This document shows positions 1 to 12,000 of a DNA stretch of 64,000 nt, piece by piece. The notes beneath the pieces were generated by a model that was given only the letters and a program-made list of their open reading frames with translations, did no database searches and had not been told where the DNA came from. The DNA comes from Streptomyces calvus. Lineage in GTDB: Bacteria; Actinomycetota; Actinomycetes; Streptomycetales; Streptomycetaceae. The stretch lies in NCBI RefSeq assembly GCF_006782915.1, contig NZ_VCNP01000016.1, forward strand, positions 47,189 through 111,188. The letters run 5' to 3'. The number at the start of each line of letters is the position of its first letter. The stretch's first letter is position 1. Made by a program: the position numbers and the translations under genes.

Positions 1-3000
1 GCGGCGGCGAGTTCGTCCGTGCCGACGGTCTCGTCCGGGGAGGGGCCGGGCAGGCCGGACGGCAGGTCGGCCTCGGTGACCTGCTCCGCGATCCAGCGGC
101 GTCCGTCGGCGTCCCTCGGCACGACCGGGACCGCGTCACCGGTGTCCGGTCCGTCACCGGTGGCCGGTCCGACGCCGGTTCCGGGCCCGCCCGTCTCACC
201 GGTCCCGGTCGGCGCGCCGGTGCGCCGGGCCGCGCCCCACTCGTCCGGCGTGGCGCCCAGGGTCCACAGGCGTGCCTCGGCGTCCTCCACGGCGCGGCGC
301 GCGTCGCCGACCGCGGCCCAGGCGTCCGCCACCGCCGTTGCGTCGCCGCTGATGCGCTCCGTCGTCGCGGCTTCGGCGGCGGCCTCGCGGAGGCCGGTGA
401 GCGCCGAGGCGTGCGCGTCCCGTGCGGCTGCCAGGTCGGCCGCACCACCGGCCTCGCCGGAAGGCTCGGCCCCGGGAATCGTCCCGTCGGTGCCGTCGGC
501 TCGGGTTCCGGTGGAGGACAGCGCGGGCGCGGCGGTGTTGGGCTCGGCCACGGCCGTGCCCGGCGCCGTCCCGTTGGTCACCGTGCCCGTGCCCGCGGGG
601 TCGCCCTCGGCGGGGGTGGTCCGGCCCCAGGTGCCGGGTGCGGCGGGCCGGCCGTCGGGGCCGGGCAGCAGCGCGACGGTGTACGTCCCGGTCGCCGGGT
701 CGTGGTGGAGCGTGGTGGCGCTGTCGGTGCTCCACCAGTTGCGGGCCGAGTTGCGGGCGCCCTCGCCCGGGATGCTGCCCTCGACCGGCCGGGTGCCGGA
801 CGGCCTGGCGTGCGGCACCACCGCGACGACCTCGGCGTACCCGTCCATGTCCAGCAACTGCGGGTCGCGCAGGACGAGTTCGCCGAACTCGCGGGCCGGT
901 ACGGGACCCGGCACCCGGAGCCCGTCGGCGTCGCCGTCGGCGACGTACACGAACGGTGCCGGCCGGTACGGGTCGGCCGCCCACGGCGCGGGCTCGGTGC
1001 CGACCGGTACGAGCGTGCCGTCGGGCGCGTGTCCCAGCAGGGTGACCACGGACGGGTCGAACGTGCCGGACGGCCGGCCGGCGCCGTCCAGCCCCCGGCC
1101 CCAGGCGGTGCCCTGGTCGTCCGTCAGGAGCCGGTCGGACTCCAACGCGCCCTGCTGCTCCAGGTGGTGGGCGGCCACCTCGTGGAACTGCCACGGGTCG
1201 CGGCCCGCGGCCGCCGCCCGCCGCGCCACGAGGACCGCCTCGCCGTAGCGTGCCGGGTCGGGGGCGGGCAGGTGCAGCACCGCGGCGGCGAACGCGCCCC
1301 GGTCCGGGTGGGCGCCGGTCGCCGCGGCGACCTTGTACGACGCCCACAGCAGCCTCGACCACTCGGCCTCGCCGACCGGATCGTGCGCGTCGAGTTCCAG
1401 GACCTGCCGGGCGAGGGACTCGCGGCGCGGGGACGCGGCGAGGCCGTCCAGCATGTGGACCAGTCCCGGCAGCCCGATCCAGTCGGTCAGGGGGCCGCGC
1501 GCGCCGGCGTCCCAGCGGCGTGCCGCCTCCGCCAGCAGGCTCCGGTGGTGGTCGGGAGTGAACTGCGGGACGTGTCCGGCCGGGACCGCGCCCGCGTGGT
1601 ACGCGGTGAGGATCTGCTCGTACAGGTCGAGGGTGAAACGGCGGGCGCCGTCGCGGTCCAGCCGCGGGTCGGCCTCGCGCATCAGGTCGAGCGCGCCCAT
1701 GCCGCGCAGCAGGTCCGGATATTCGGCGGTGTCGTCGACCGTGGGGCCGAAGACCTGCCGCAGCGCGCGCACCAGCCGGAGGGTCCGCTCGCGGGTCGCC
1801 TCCGGGACGGGCCCGGGGTCCTGGTGCAGTCCGGCGTCGCGGGCCCGCCGGTCCAGCGCGTCCCCGGCCGGCTCCGGCCGGAACATCACCCACGGCTGGG
1901 TGCGGCCGCGCGCGTCGGTGAAGACGCCGATGTACGTGGTGGGGTCACCGGGCCGGGTCTGGCCGGTGGAGTTCATGGAGTGCGTGGCGAACACCGTGCG
2001 GCCCGTCTCGTTGGCCGTGTCCTGGCCGACGGCGACGGTCCCGAGCGGGTCGGGCACGAACGGCAGTGGGCCCTCGACGTGGTGTCCGGGCACCTCGCCG
2101 ATGCCGGCGGGCGTCGCCGCGTAGCAGATGAGCAGCGCCACGGGGTGCTCCGGGGCGAGCGAGGCCAGGCTGCGGCGGCGGGCCAGCGTGCGGGCGAACC
2201 GCGGCCCGTCGTCGTCCCGCCGGCCCTGCGGGGTGTGCCAGACGACGGTGCCCGGAGTGCCGTGGTTGTTGGCGAAGTACGGCTCCGGCAGGTTGAGTTC
2301 GGTCCACGGCAGGGGGATGGGGTCGCTGCCGGGGCCGTAGGCGTTGCGCAGGTGGGTGTAGGACGTGACCGTGCCGAGCCGGCTGTGCGCGAGCGTCCGC
2401 GACCAGCCGCCGCCCGGCGTCTCGGAGAGGTCCATCGAGATGTAGCCCATGGACCGGTGGTCCCGGGTGGCGACGGAGAGGGCGGTCACCCGGTCGTCCG
2501 GCTCGGCGGCGGGCAGCGTGCCGGCGGGGGCCGGGGTGTTGCGGAACCACTGGCCGCGGGGCGCCTGTTTCACCTCGTCCAGCAGCAGGACCATGGAGCG
2601 GCCGGGGACGTTCGGCAGGCGGCCGATGCCGGCCCGGCCGGTGGTGGCCCACACGTCGCGGCCGAGCCGGTCGGCGAGTCCGCGCGGCAGGTCCAGGGGC
2701 TCGGCGGCGGCCCGTTCGACGTGGAGCAGCACCGGCGGCCGGCCGGGGTGGCCGGCCAGGTCGCGGTCGAGGGCCATCAGCTCGTGGAGGACCTCGGGCG
2801 GCACGGCACGCGCGAAGCCGCCGAGTCCGCGCACCACGACCCCGTCCGGCCGGGCGGAGAGCAGCACGAGGTACGGGTCGGGGTCGCCGGACGTGGGCCG
2901 CCACGGCGCGGGCTCGGGCCCGCTGTGGCCGGTGGTGCCGTCGGCGGCGCGGGAGATCCGGCCGGTGCTGCCCGTGTCGAAGTCGGCCGGCAGCGGACGG

Positions 3001-6000
3001 CCGAGCCAGTTCCAGCCGCTCGGGCGGCCCTGGCCGTCGGTGAGCCGGAAGTCGGGGTGGAAGGCGCCGCGTTGGGCGAGGTAGTGGGCGGACAGCGCGG
3101 CCAGGGTTGCGGCGCCGGCCGTGACGGGTGCGGTCGCCAGCCGGACCAGGGCGCCGCGCGCCGCGGCGTTCACCGTGTCGGACGGGCCGAGCAGCAGCAC
3201 CCGGCGGACCAGGGCGTCCAGGTCCAGGAAGCCGCCGCGCAGGTCGGGGTCGGTGTCCCGGAGCCGGTCCAGCCGTTCCAGCGCGCGGTCGGCCCGCTCG
3301 CGGTCGACGCCGTTCAGGGCGCCCAGGCCGTGGAGCGCGTCGAGGACCGCCTCGCGGTGCCGCTCGGCCTCGTCGGGCAGCACGGTCACGGGCGCGGTGC
3401 CGCCCGGGTTCTGCCCGGCGGTGGGGGCGGCGGACGGGTTCGGCGCCTGCGGCACCGGAGGGCTCGGCAGCTGCGGCAGCGGATGGTTCGGCTCGGCGGC
3501 GACGGGCCGGGTGTGGACGGTCCGGCCGGACGGTCCGGGGCGGTGCGGGAGCACGGCGCGGGTGCCGTCGCGGTCACCGGGTGCGGCGCCGCCGTCGCGG
3601 GCGCCGGTGACCGTCGTCGGCCGGCCCTCGAGTTCGTCGAGCAGGCGCTGGGCGTGCTCGTCGGGGAAGAGGCCGTCGCGGGCGACGTTCTCGCGCAACT
3701 CCCGCTCAGTGAACGGGTGGATGTTCCAGTACCGGCCCCAGTTGTCCGTGTAGTCCAGCCGCGGGTCGTGGCCGGGCACGTCGTTCAGTGCGAGCTGGGC
3801 GCCGCGCATCACCTCGTGGAAGGTGTGGTGGTCCACCGTCAGCGACACGGCCAGCATCCCGGCCCGGATCAGGCCGAGGTCCAGGTCGACGCCCCACTGG
3901 TCCCGCATCCGGGCGGCGTGCACCAGGAAGCGGTACGTGGATCCGGCGGTGCCGGTCGCCACCAGACCGCCCGTGTCCTCCGAACGGCCCTGGAAGTCGG
4001 CGCTCATCGCGATGTCGTGCACCGACCTCGCCGGCATCCAGGTCAGCCCGGAGTCGTTGACCGCGATCCGGCGCTCCGCCTCGCTCAGCGGCGGGCGCGC
4101 GTCCTCGGGACGCGTCCGGATCGTCACCGACCGCTCCAGTTCCTCGACCGCCGCCGCCTTCTCCGCGGCGGACATGTCCGAGGCCTGGATCTCGCCGAAG
4201 CGCCGGGTGAACTCGGTGTAGGTGTCGCGCTGCCGCCGGCTCGGCCGCTCCGCCGCGATCTGCGGATGCGGTTCCTCGGGGCCGCCGAGCATGGACGGCA
4301 CGAAGTCCTTGGAGATGCCCTCGTACAGGAGCGCCACCAGTTCCCGCAGGTTGCCGCTGCGCAGCACCTGCTGCAGCGCCGGGCGGGACGTGCCGACGAC
4401 GCCCGCCTTGTACCTGCTGGTGTCGCCGAACACCGCGAGGTTGCGCGGATGGTCCCGGCGGGCCGTCGCCCACGCGGCGCTCGCCATCTTCCGGTACTCG
4501 GCGACCACCGCCTCGTGCTCGGCCAGGTACGCGCCGAGCCGCTCGTCGAAGGCGGCGGCCTCCTCGGCGTAGCGGATGCGCGCGTGGACCCACGGCGGGG
4601 CGTCGCTGTTCCGGCGCTCCGGGCTGGGCTGCGCGGAACGGCCCGGCGGCCGGGACCGGGCACGCCCGCCACCGGCCGGGGACTCGGAGGTCGTGGGCGC
4701 GGCGGTCGCGGTCCGTGCGGCCGCCGGATCGGTGGTCGTCGCGGCGGTAGTGGTGGTGGTCGCGGGCGCGGTCGTCGTCGGTTCGGTGGTCGTCGCGGGG
4801 GTGGTGCCCACCGGGCGCGCGGGCTCGTCCGGCCGGGCGGGTGCACCGGCGGGCGTCGTACGACCCGGCACTCCCGCACCCGACCCTCCCGGACCCGGCT
4901 GACCCGCTCCGGCCGGCGACACCGCCGGGACCAGCCGGTGGTCGTCGATGTCGACCGTCACGACCCGCCCCTGCGCCGGATCGGTGGCGGCGCGCGCCCG
5001 CTTGGCGTCCACGGTCAGGGCGAAGTCCCGCACGGTGACGGGCCGCGTGCCGCTCGCTCCGCTCTGGAAGGTCCGCAGCACCTGACCCAGCCTGGCGCCG
5101 AGCGCCTTGGCGACGGCGTCGGCCCGCCGCTGCCCGCTGCTCCGCGAACGGTTGCCGTACCCGGTGACGGTGACCGTCGGCATCGGCAGGCCGTGCGCGC
5201 GGTTCCACAGGCCGACGCGGGCGAGCGTCGTGGCCAGGCCGTCGATCGTGCCGGCGTCCGCGTCGGAGAGCGCGTGCTCATGCTCCTCGAACCGGATGGT
5301 CCGCTGGTGGCCGCGCGGCGCGTGGCCGTGCAGCACGACCGTCGTCAGCGGGTTGGCGACCGCCGGTGAACTCTCCGACAGCAGGGCGGCGTTGACCTCG
5401 TGCGCCGACTCGCCCGGCCGCTTGCTGTAGGCGCGGAAGTACCACTCGTCCTTGTGCTCGATGACCGGCGCGGCGGCCCGGATCGCCTCCCGGGCGCGGG
5501 CGCGCGCCCCGGCCGCCTCGCGCACCGCCAGCGCGTGCTCGGGACGGTCCTCGTCGAAGTACCACGGCAGTTGCTCGGCCTCGTGCAGCTCCGCCAGCGC
5601 CCTGGCGGCCCGCGCGAAGCCGTCCAGGCGGGCGGTCGTCGTCCCGTCGGCGCCGTCGCGCCGCGCCTCGGCGGCGCGCTGCTCGGCCGAGCGTGCCAGC
5701 CGGCCGAGTTCGTCCTCGCCGTAGCGGTCGAGGTTCTCGTCGATGACGTCGTCGAGGAGCCCGTCCGGGATGCCGCCGGGCGCGTGGGTGTCGTTCTCCA
5801 GCGTGATCTGGTGGGTGCCGTCCTCACTGGCCAGCACCACCTGCGCGAAGTGGTACGGGGCGTGCGGGCCCACCCGGTCGCCGGGCTTGGCGTGGTTGTG
5901 CGTGAACAGCTGCGCGCCACTGTCGTTCGTGGTGCTGACCGACTGGATCAGGTAGCCCTCGCCGACTGCCGCCCATGCGTACTCGTTGACGCCGATGCGC

Positions 6001-9000
6001 CGCGCGGCGGCGGCCAGCGGGGTGCGCAGCGGGTTGTCCGGCGGCTCGTGGCTCAGGGCGCGGCCGTAGCGCTCGCCGGGTGTGGGCGCGCCGATCACGC
6101 CGCCGGTGAAGCGGTGGTCCCGGCCCGTCTCGCGGGCGGCCCAGCGAGGCGTGACGCCGTCGGCGGGGCGGGTGCCCTCGGCGACCTCGGTCAGTGCCTG
6201 CGCCAGGTGGTGGGTGCCGGTGACCTCCCGGCCGTGCAGGCCGTTCACCGGCGCGGTGGTGACCGCGCCGGACGGGTCGCGGAAGGCGATGTGCGACAGG
6301 GGCGCGCCGGACGCGTCGGCCACCATCCGGGCGAAGTCCCGGGTGAAGGCGTGCTCCGACGTGCCGGACTCCGTCAGGAACTCCGGCTCCACCCGGAACA
6401 GCGGTTCGCCGTAGGAACCGTCGTCCTTCGGCAGCAGCACGCCCACCGACTCGTCGGCCTTCAACCGCACACCGGCCCCGGCCGCAAGTGCCGCCGAGGA
6501 GCGTTCGATCGCCGCGCGGGTGGCGTACACCTGCCGGCTGCGGCCGGTGGCGCCGTCCTCGGGTGCGAGCGTCGCCACGGTGCGGTCCTCGGAGATGTGC
6601 AGCGGCGGCCGGTCGGCCGTGCGGACGGTGCCGTGGTCCTGACGCGGCATCACCAGCGCGGGCGTGTCCGGGCCGGTGCCGTCGTCGGCCCGGACCTCCC
6701 CGGCGGACACCGGGAGCGGCTCCGTGAACAGGACACCGGTGCCGCGCCGGTCGATGACGCCGTAGTCGCGGGTCGTCAGCGGCCGGGCCCGGCGGGCCTC
6801 GATCTGCCGTTGCGCGACGGCCCGGTCGGCCATGCGGTCGAACTCGGCGTCCCCGTCGCTGGTGGACGCGTCACTGACGGCCCCGTCGTCGTCCGCGCCG
6901 GGCTCGTCGTCGGTGCCGAGGTCGCGGGCGCCGGGCAGGCCGCCGTCCGCGGGCGGCTCGGTCGAGGCCCAGCGCGCGCCGGTGTCGCCGGCGCTCAGCT
7001 CCAGCACGAGGTGGCGGGTCCCGGCCGTGGGGTGCGTGGCCACGCCGACCGGCGCCTCGGGGTACCAGACGCGGCGGCCGGTCGTCCCGGCGACGAGGGA
7101 CGCGACGGTCGCGGCGTACGCCGGCGGGAGCGCCAGCACGATGTCCGCGCCACGGGGCCGCCGGGCGTCGTACGAGATGAGCATGGCCAGCTCTTCGGGG
7201 CTGTCCACGAGGAAGGTGCGCCCGGGGACGGCGATCTCCACGGCGCGGCCGACCGGGCGGGCGGCGACCAGGTACGGGTTCCGCCACGGCGCGGGCTGCG
7301 GCACGACCCGGCCCCGGCCCCGCACGGCGTACGACTCCAGCTCCGGCACGGGCTGCCCGGGCCCGGTGTAGTCGCGTCCGACGGGGTTGCCGTCGTCGTC
7401 GCGCAGCAGGGTGCCCTCGTCGAGGGCGCCGCGCCCGGTCTCGATCTGCCGCTCGACGAAGTACCGGGCGAGGTCGTCGGCGGTCGCGAGGTCGTCGGAG
7501 GAGGCGTCGAGCGCCAGCGAGCCGAGCAGGTGGAAGTCCGCGGGCCCCGGCCCGGTCGCCCTGTCCATGTGCAGGACCTGACGGGCGAGGCGGACCAGTC
7601 CGCTGCGCAGCGCCTGCTGCGTCTCCCGGCCGCCGGCCTGCTCCACGACGAGGTCGTACACCGCCTCGGAGGTTTCCCGGAGCCGGTCGCGCGGCACGGT
7701 CGCCCGGTGCGGGCCGAACAGCAGGTCCAGCCAGCCCGGGTCGGTCCAGACGGGTGCCTCGTCCTCGTCGTCGGAGTCCGGTTCGGACTCCGACTCGTCG
7801 GTCGCCTCCGCGAGCGGGGACAGGCCGCGGCCGGGCGGCAGCGGCGGCGGCACCGCGCCGTCCGGGCCGGTGTCCGGGCCGGCCGTGGGCAGCGACACCG
7901 GGTCGACCCAGGCGGGCTCGCGGAGTTCCGCCGGGGCGTTGGCGCGGGCGTCGGCCCAGCTCGTGCCCTCCGGCGGGGTGTACAGGTCGACGTTCCCGGC
8001 GACCGCGGCCCACAGCTGGAGGTGCCGCGGGCGCAGACCGCTCTGCGCGAGGCCGTCGGGGGCCGGCTCGCGGAACGGGCCGAGGAGGCTGCCCGGGGCG
8101 TGGAGCCGGTCGGGGTTGCTCGCGTCGCGTGTCTCGTCCCGCAGGGACAGCTGGTGCGCCAGCTCGTGCGCGAACTCCACCGGCTCGGCGTCGGCCCACC
8201 AGGCCCGCTGGTTCATGGGCCGGTCCCGGTCGACGAGGTCCACCGTCAGGTGGGGGTCCTCGTCCGGCGCGACCCGCTCGACGGTGACGTGCAGCCGGTC
8301 ACCGCCGGGCAGCCGGTGCCCCGGCCGGTTGTAGAACTCCTCCACGCCCTGGAGCACCCGCTCCATCACCGCGTCGGTGTCGGTCCGTTCGTCGTCGCCG
8401 CGCAGGGCGAGGCGCACGGTCAGGTCGGTGACGTTCTCGCCGCCGTACGTGAAGCGCCGGACGTCGAAGGCCGACCGCACGACGAACCGCGGCCGGTCGT
8501 CGAGGCGGGCGCGGGGCGGTGGCGCGGTGGGGGACGTGTCACCGGGCGCGGCGGGGTCGGCGGCCTCCCGCAGCGGGATGCGCAGGGCCGTGTCGCCGTC
8601 GTCCTCCGGCACGACGTACAGGTCAGAGGAGTCCGCCACGATCCGGTGCGGCGTCACGTCGTGGCCGAGGTCGGCCATGACGACCGCGAGGGTGTCCATG
8701 TTGGCGACGCGGCCGATCCAGCCGCTGTCGCCGCGCAGGAGCGTGCCGGTCGCCTCGTGCACGAAGTCGTGGCCGAAGCGCGTCCATCCGGTCGGCGGGA
8801 TCTCCTCCCCGCCGGGGAGCCGGATGTGCCCGGTGTCGGCGACCTCGTAGGTGAAGGGTGCGGAGCGGGACTCGGCGACCCGCGTGTAGGTGAACCACCG
8901 GTTGGGCCGCGGCTCCGCGGTGCCCGGCGTGCCGTCCACGATGCCGGTGTCCGTCGCCTCGGCCGCGCCGCGGGCGTCCGCCGCCCTGCCCTTGCCCTTG

Positions 9001-12000
9001 TCCGCGCCTGTTCCGGTGGTGGCCGGGGTGTCCGCCGTGGCGGTGTGCTCGGCCGGGGCGGTCGCCGGTACGTCGGTGACGGGGACGACGGCGGCCGGGT
9101 CGACGCCGCCGTAGCGGGGTCGCATGACGGTGACCGGGCGGCCGATCGGCCACTGCTCCGCCACCGGGTCGAGACCGTCGTCGGGCGAGCCGCCGGGCAG
9201 GCCTCGCCGGGCGCCGCGCGGGCCGCGGGTGGCGACCTGCCGGGGGCCGCCCCGGTGGTCGTCGACCGTGATGTCCACGGTGCCGGTGCCCTGGTCGCCG
9301 GGGGCCGACCCGCGGCCGCGCGCCGATTCCCGGTCGACGGTGATGGCGTCGGCGGTGAGGTGCGGTAGCGGTGTGCCGTCCTGGAGCGCTCCGAGCGCCT
9401 CGGCCAGCTCCTGCCGGAACGAGACCGCGACCGCCTCGGCGCGCGCCTTCGCGATGTCCCGGCCGGTCAGGAGCCCGCCGCGCAGGCCGGTGACCTTGAC
9501 GTCCGGGAGCGGCAGCCCGTTGGCGGCGTTCCACAGCGCCGTCCTCGCCACGATCCCGGCCAGGTACCTCAGGGGGTGCTTGGCACTGTCGGGCGTCTGC
9601 TGGGCGCCCTTGTCGAAGGAGATGGTCACCGGCAGTGCCTGCTGGCCGCGGAGCACGACGGCGGTGAGCGGGTTCGCCTCGGCGGAGGGCTTGTCCTCCA
9701 GCAGTTCCGCGTTGGTGTCGTGGGCCGACTCGCCCGGCCGCTGGGAGTACATCCGCATGTACCACTGGTGCTTGCCCGGGATGACGTCTTCGAGCCGGCC
9801 GATGCGCTGCGCGGCGGTGCGGGTGGCGCCCTCCAGTGCCCGCTCGGCGGCGGCGCGCTCCGGGGAGCCGGCGGTCGTGGCACGCATCTCCGCTTGGGCC
9901 TGCTTCGCCCGTACCAGGGCCAGCGTCAGTTCGAGGTGGTCGCGCAGCTCGGTGAGGAGTTGGTCGTCGCCGGCCTCCTGCCGTCGCTCGATCTCCTCGC
10001 GCAGGCGTGCCGCGGCCTCCCGCAGCTGGGTCAGGTTGCGCGTCCTCAGGTTCGCCTTCGCCTCCGCGCGGTGCCGGGCGTTGCGCTGTGAGGCCCGCGC
10101 GTGGTTCTCCAGGGAGATCTGGTGACTGCCGTCCTCGCTGGCCAGGACCACGGTGGCGAAGTGGTAGCCGAAGTGCGAGCGGCTGGGCGCGGATCGCGGC
10201 TTGGCGTAGTTGCGTTCCAGGCTCGGCTGGTTCTGCGCGCCGGCCGCCGCGACGGACTGGACGACGTAGCCCTCGCCGACGCCGGCCCAGGCGTACTCGT
10301 TGACCCCGATCCGCCTCGCGGCGTCCGACAGGGCGTCACGGCGCGGGTCGACCGGCAGGTCGAGACTGAGCGCGCTGCCGTAGGCGCGGCCGGGCAGCGG
10401 GCCGTCCTCGCCGCCGGTGGGGCGGTCGTCCCGGCGGACGTGCGAGGACGCCCACGCGGGATCGGCCTTGTCCGGCGCGACGTCGCCGTCCGCGATCCGG
10501 CCCAGGGCGTCGGCGAGGTGGTGCGTGCCGGTGACCTCCACCCCGTCGGAGGCGTTGACCGGTGCGGTGGCCACGAGGCCGGTACGGGGATCGCGGAAGA
10601 CCATGTGGGACGTGCGGGCGTTGTCGGCCAGCATGTCGGCGAAGTCCCGGCAGACCTCCTCCGAGGACTGCCCGGAGCGGGTCAGGAAGTCCGGCGTCAC
10701 ACGGAACAGCCGCTTCGTGCCGCCGTCGGGGGTGGGCAGCAGGATGCCGAGGTCCTCGTCGACCCGCAGACGTAGCGCCAGACCCGCCCGCGCCAGATCG
10801 ACCGAGGCGCGGGCGACGGCCTCCGCCGTCGCGAAGACCTGCTGCCCGTACGCGCCGTTCTCGACCGCGAGCGTGCGGTCCGAGGAGATCCGCAGCACGG
10901 GCCGCTGGGTGGCGAGTATCTCGTGGTACTGCTGCACGGACAGGACCAGTTGGGGGGCGCCCTCCGTGTCGGCCAGCGCCTGCGGGGTCCGCCAGGTGCC
11001 TTGGAGTTCGCCGGCGGGCTTGCGGAAGAGCACGCCGTCACCGCTGCGGTCCACGACCCCGTAGTCCCTCGTGGTCAGCGGCTCGGGCCGGCGTGCCTCG
11101 ATCCCGTCGGCGGGCGCGGACCCGTCCTCGTACAGCTCGACGATGTCCGAGACGTTCGCTTCGCTCGCGCGGTCCGTGTCCGGTCCGACGGAGGTCCATG
11201 CCGTGTCGGCGCCGTCGGGGACCGGCCCCAGGGTGATGTGGTCGGTGCCGGACCGCCAGTCCGTCGCCGGTCGGGGGCCGTGTTCCGAGTACCAGACCCT
11301 GGAGCCCGTCAGATCGGCGACGTGCCGGGCCAGGAGCGCGATGTCGCCGTGGGGGAAGGCCAGGACGACATCGGCTCCGGGGGGCCGTGCGGGGTCCCGC
11401 GCGACGAGCCGTGCGAACTCACCGGCGTCGTCCAGGGTGAGCTCGCCGCCGGGCGTCACCAGGTGGACGGCGTCCGCGCCCGCCCGGGCGAGGACGACGT
11501 AGGAGTCGCGCCAGGGCGCGGTCCAGGTGACCAGGCTGCCGTCGTCGCTCTCCACCGCGTACGAGTTCAGGGACGGCACCTGGTCGCCGGTGCCGGTCCA
11601 GTTCCGTCCGCCGCCGGCCTCCGGCGGCAGCCGGGTGCCCTCGTCCAGGGCGGTGTCGTACTGGGTCAGGTAGCCGGCGAGGGCGTCGGCGTCGGCCAGT
11701 TCGTCCGGAGAGGCGCTCAGGGCCAGGGAGCCGAGGAGCAGCAGGTCCCGTCCGCGTACCGGCGTGTCCGGGCCGAGGCCCAGCACCCGCCTGGTCAGGG
11801 CGTGCAGTGCGGCCGGCCCGTCGGGGGCCGTCGCCACGGATGACGGCACCGTCCCGCCCAGCGCGAGTTCCCGCAGGGAATCCACCGTGTCGACGAGTGT
11901 CTCGGGCGAGTGGTCGTGCCTGGCCGCAGGTCCGAAGAGGAGGTCGAGCCAGGTGTCCCGGGCTGCTCCGGGGCCCCCGTCATCGCTGTCGGAGTAACTG

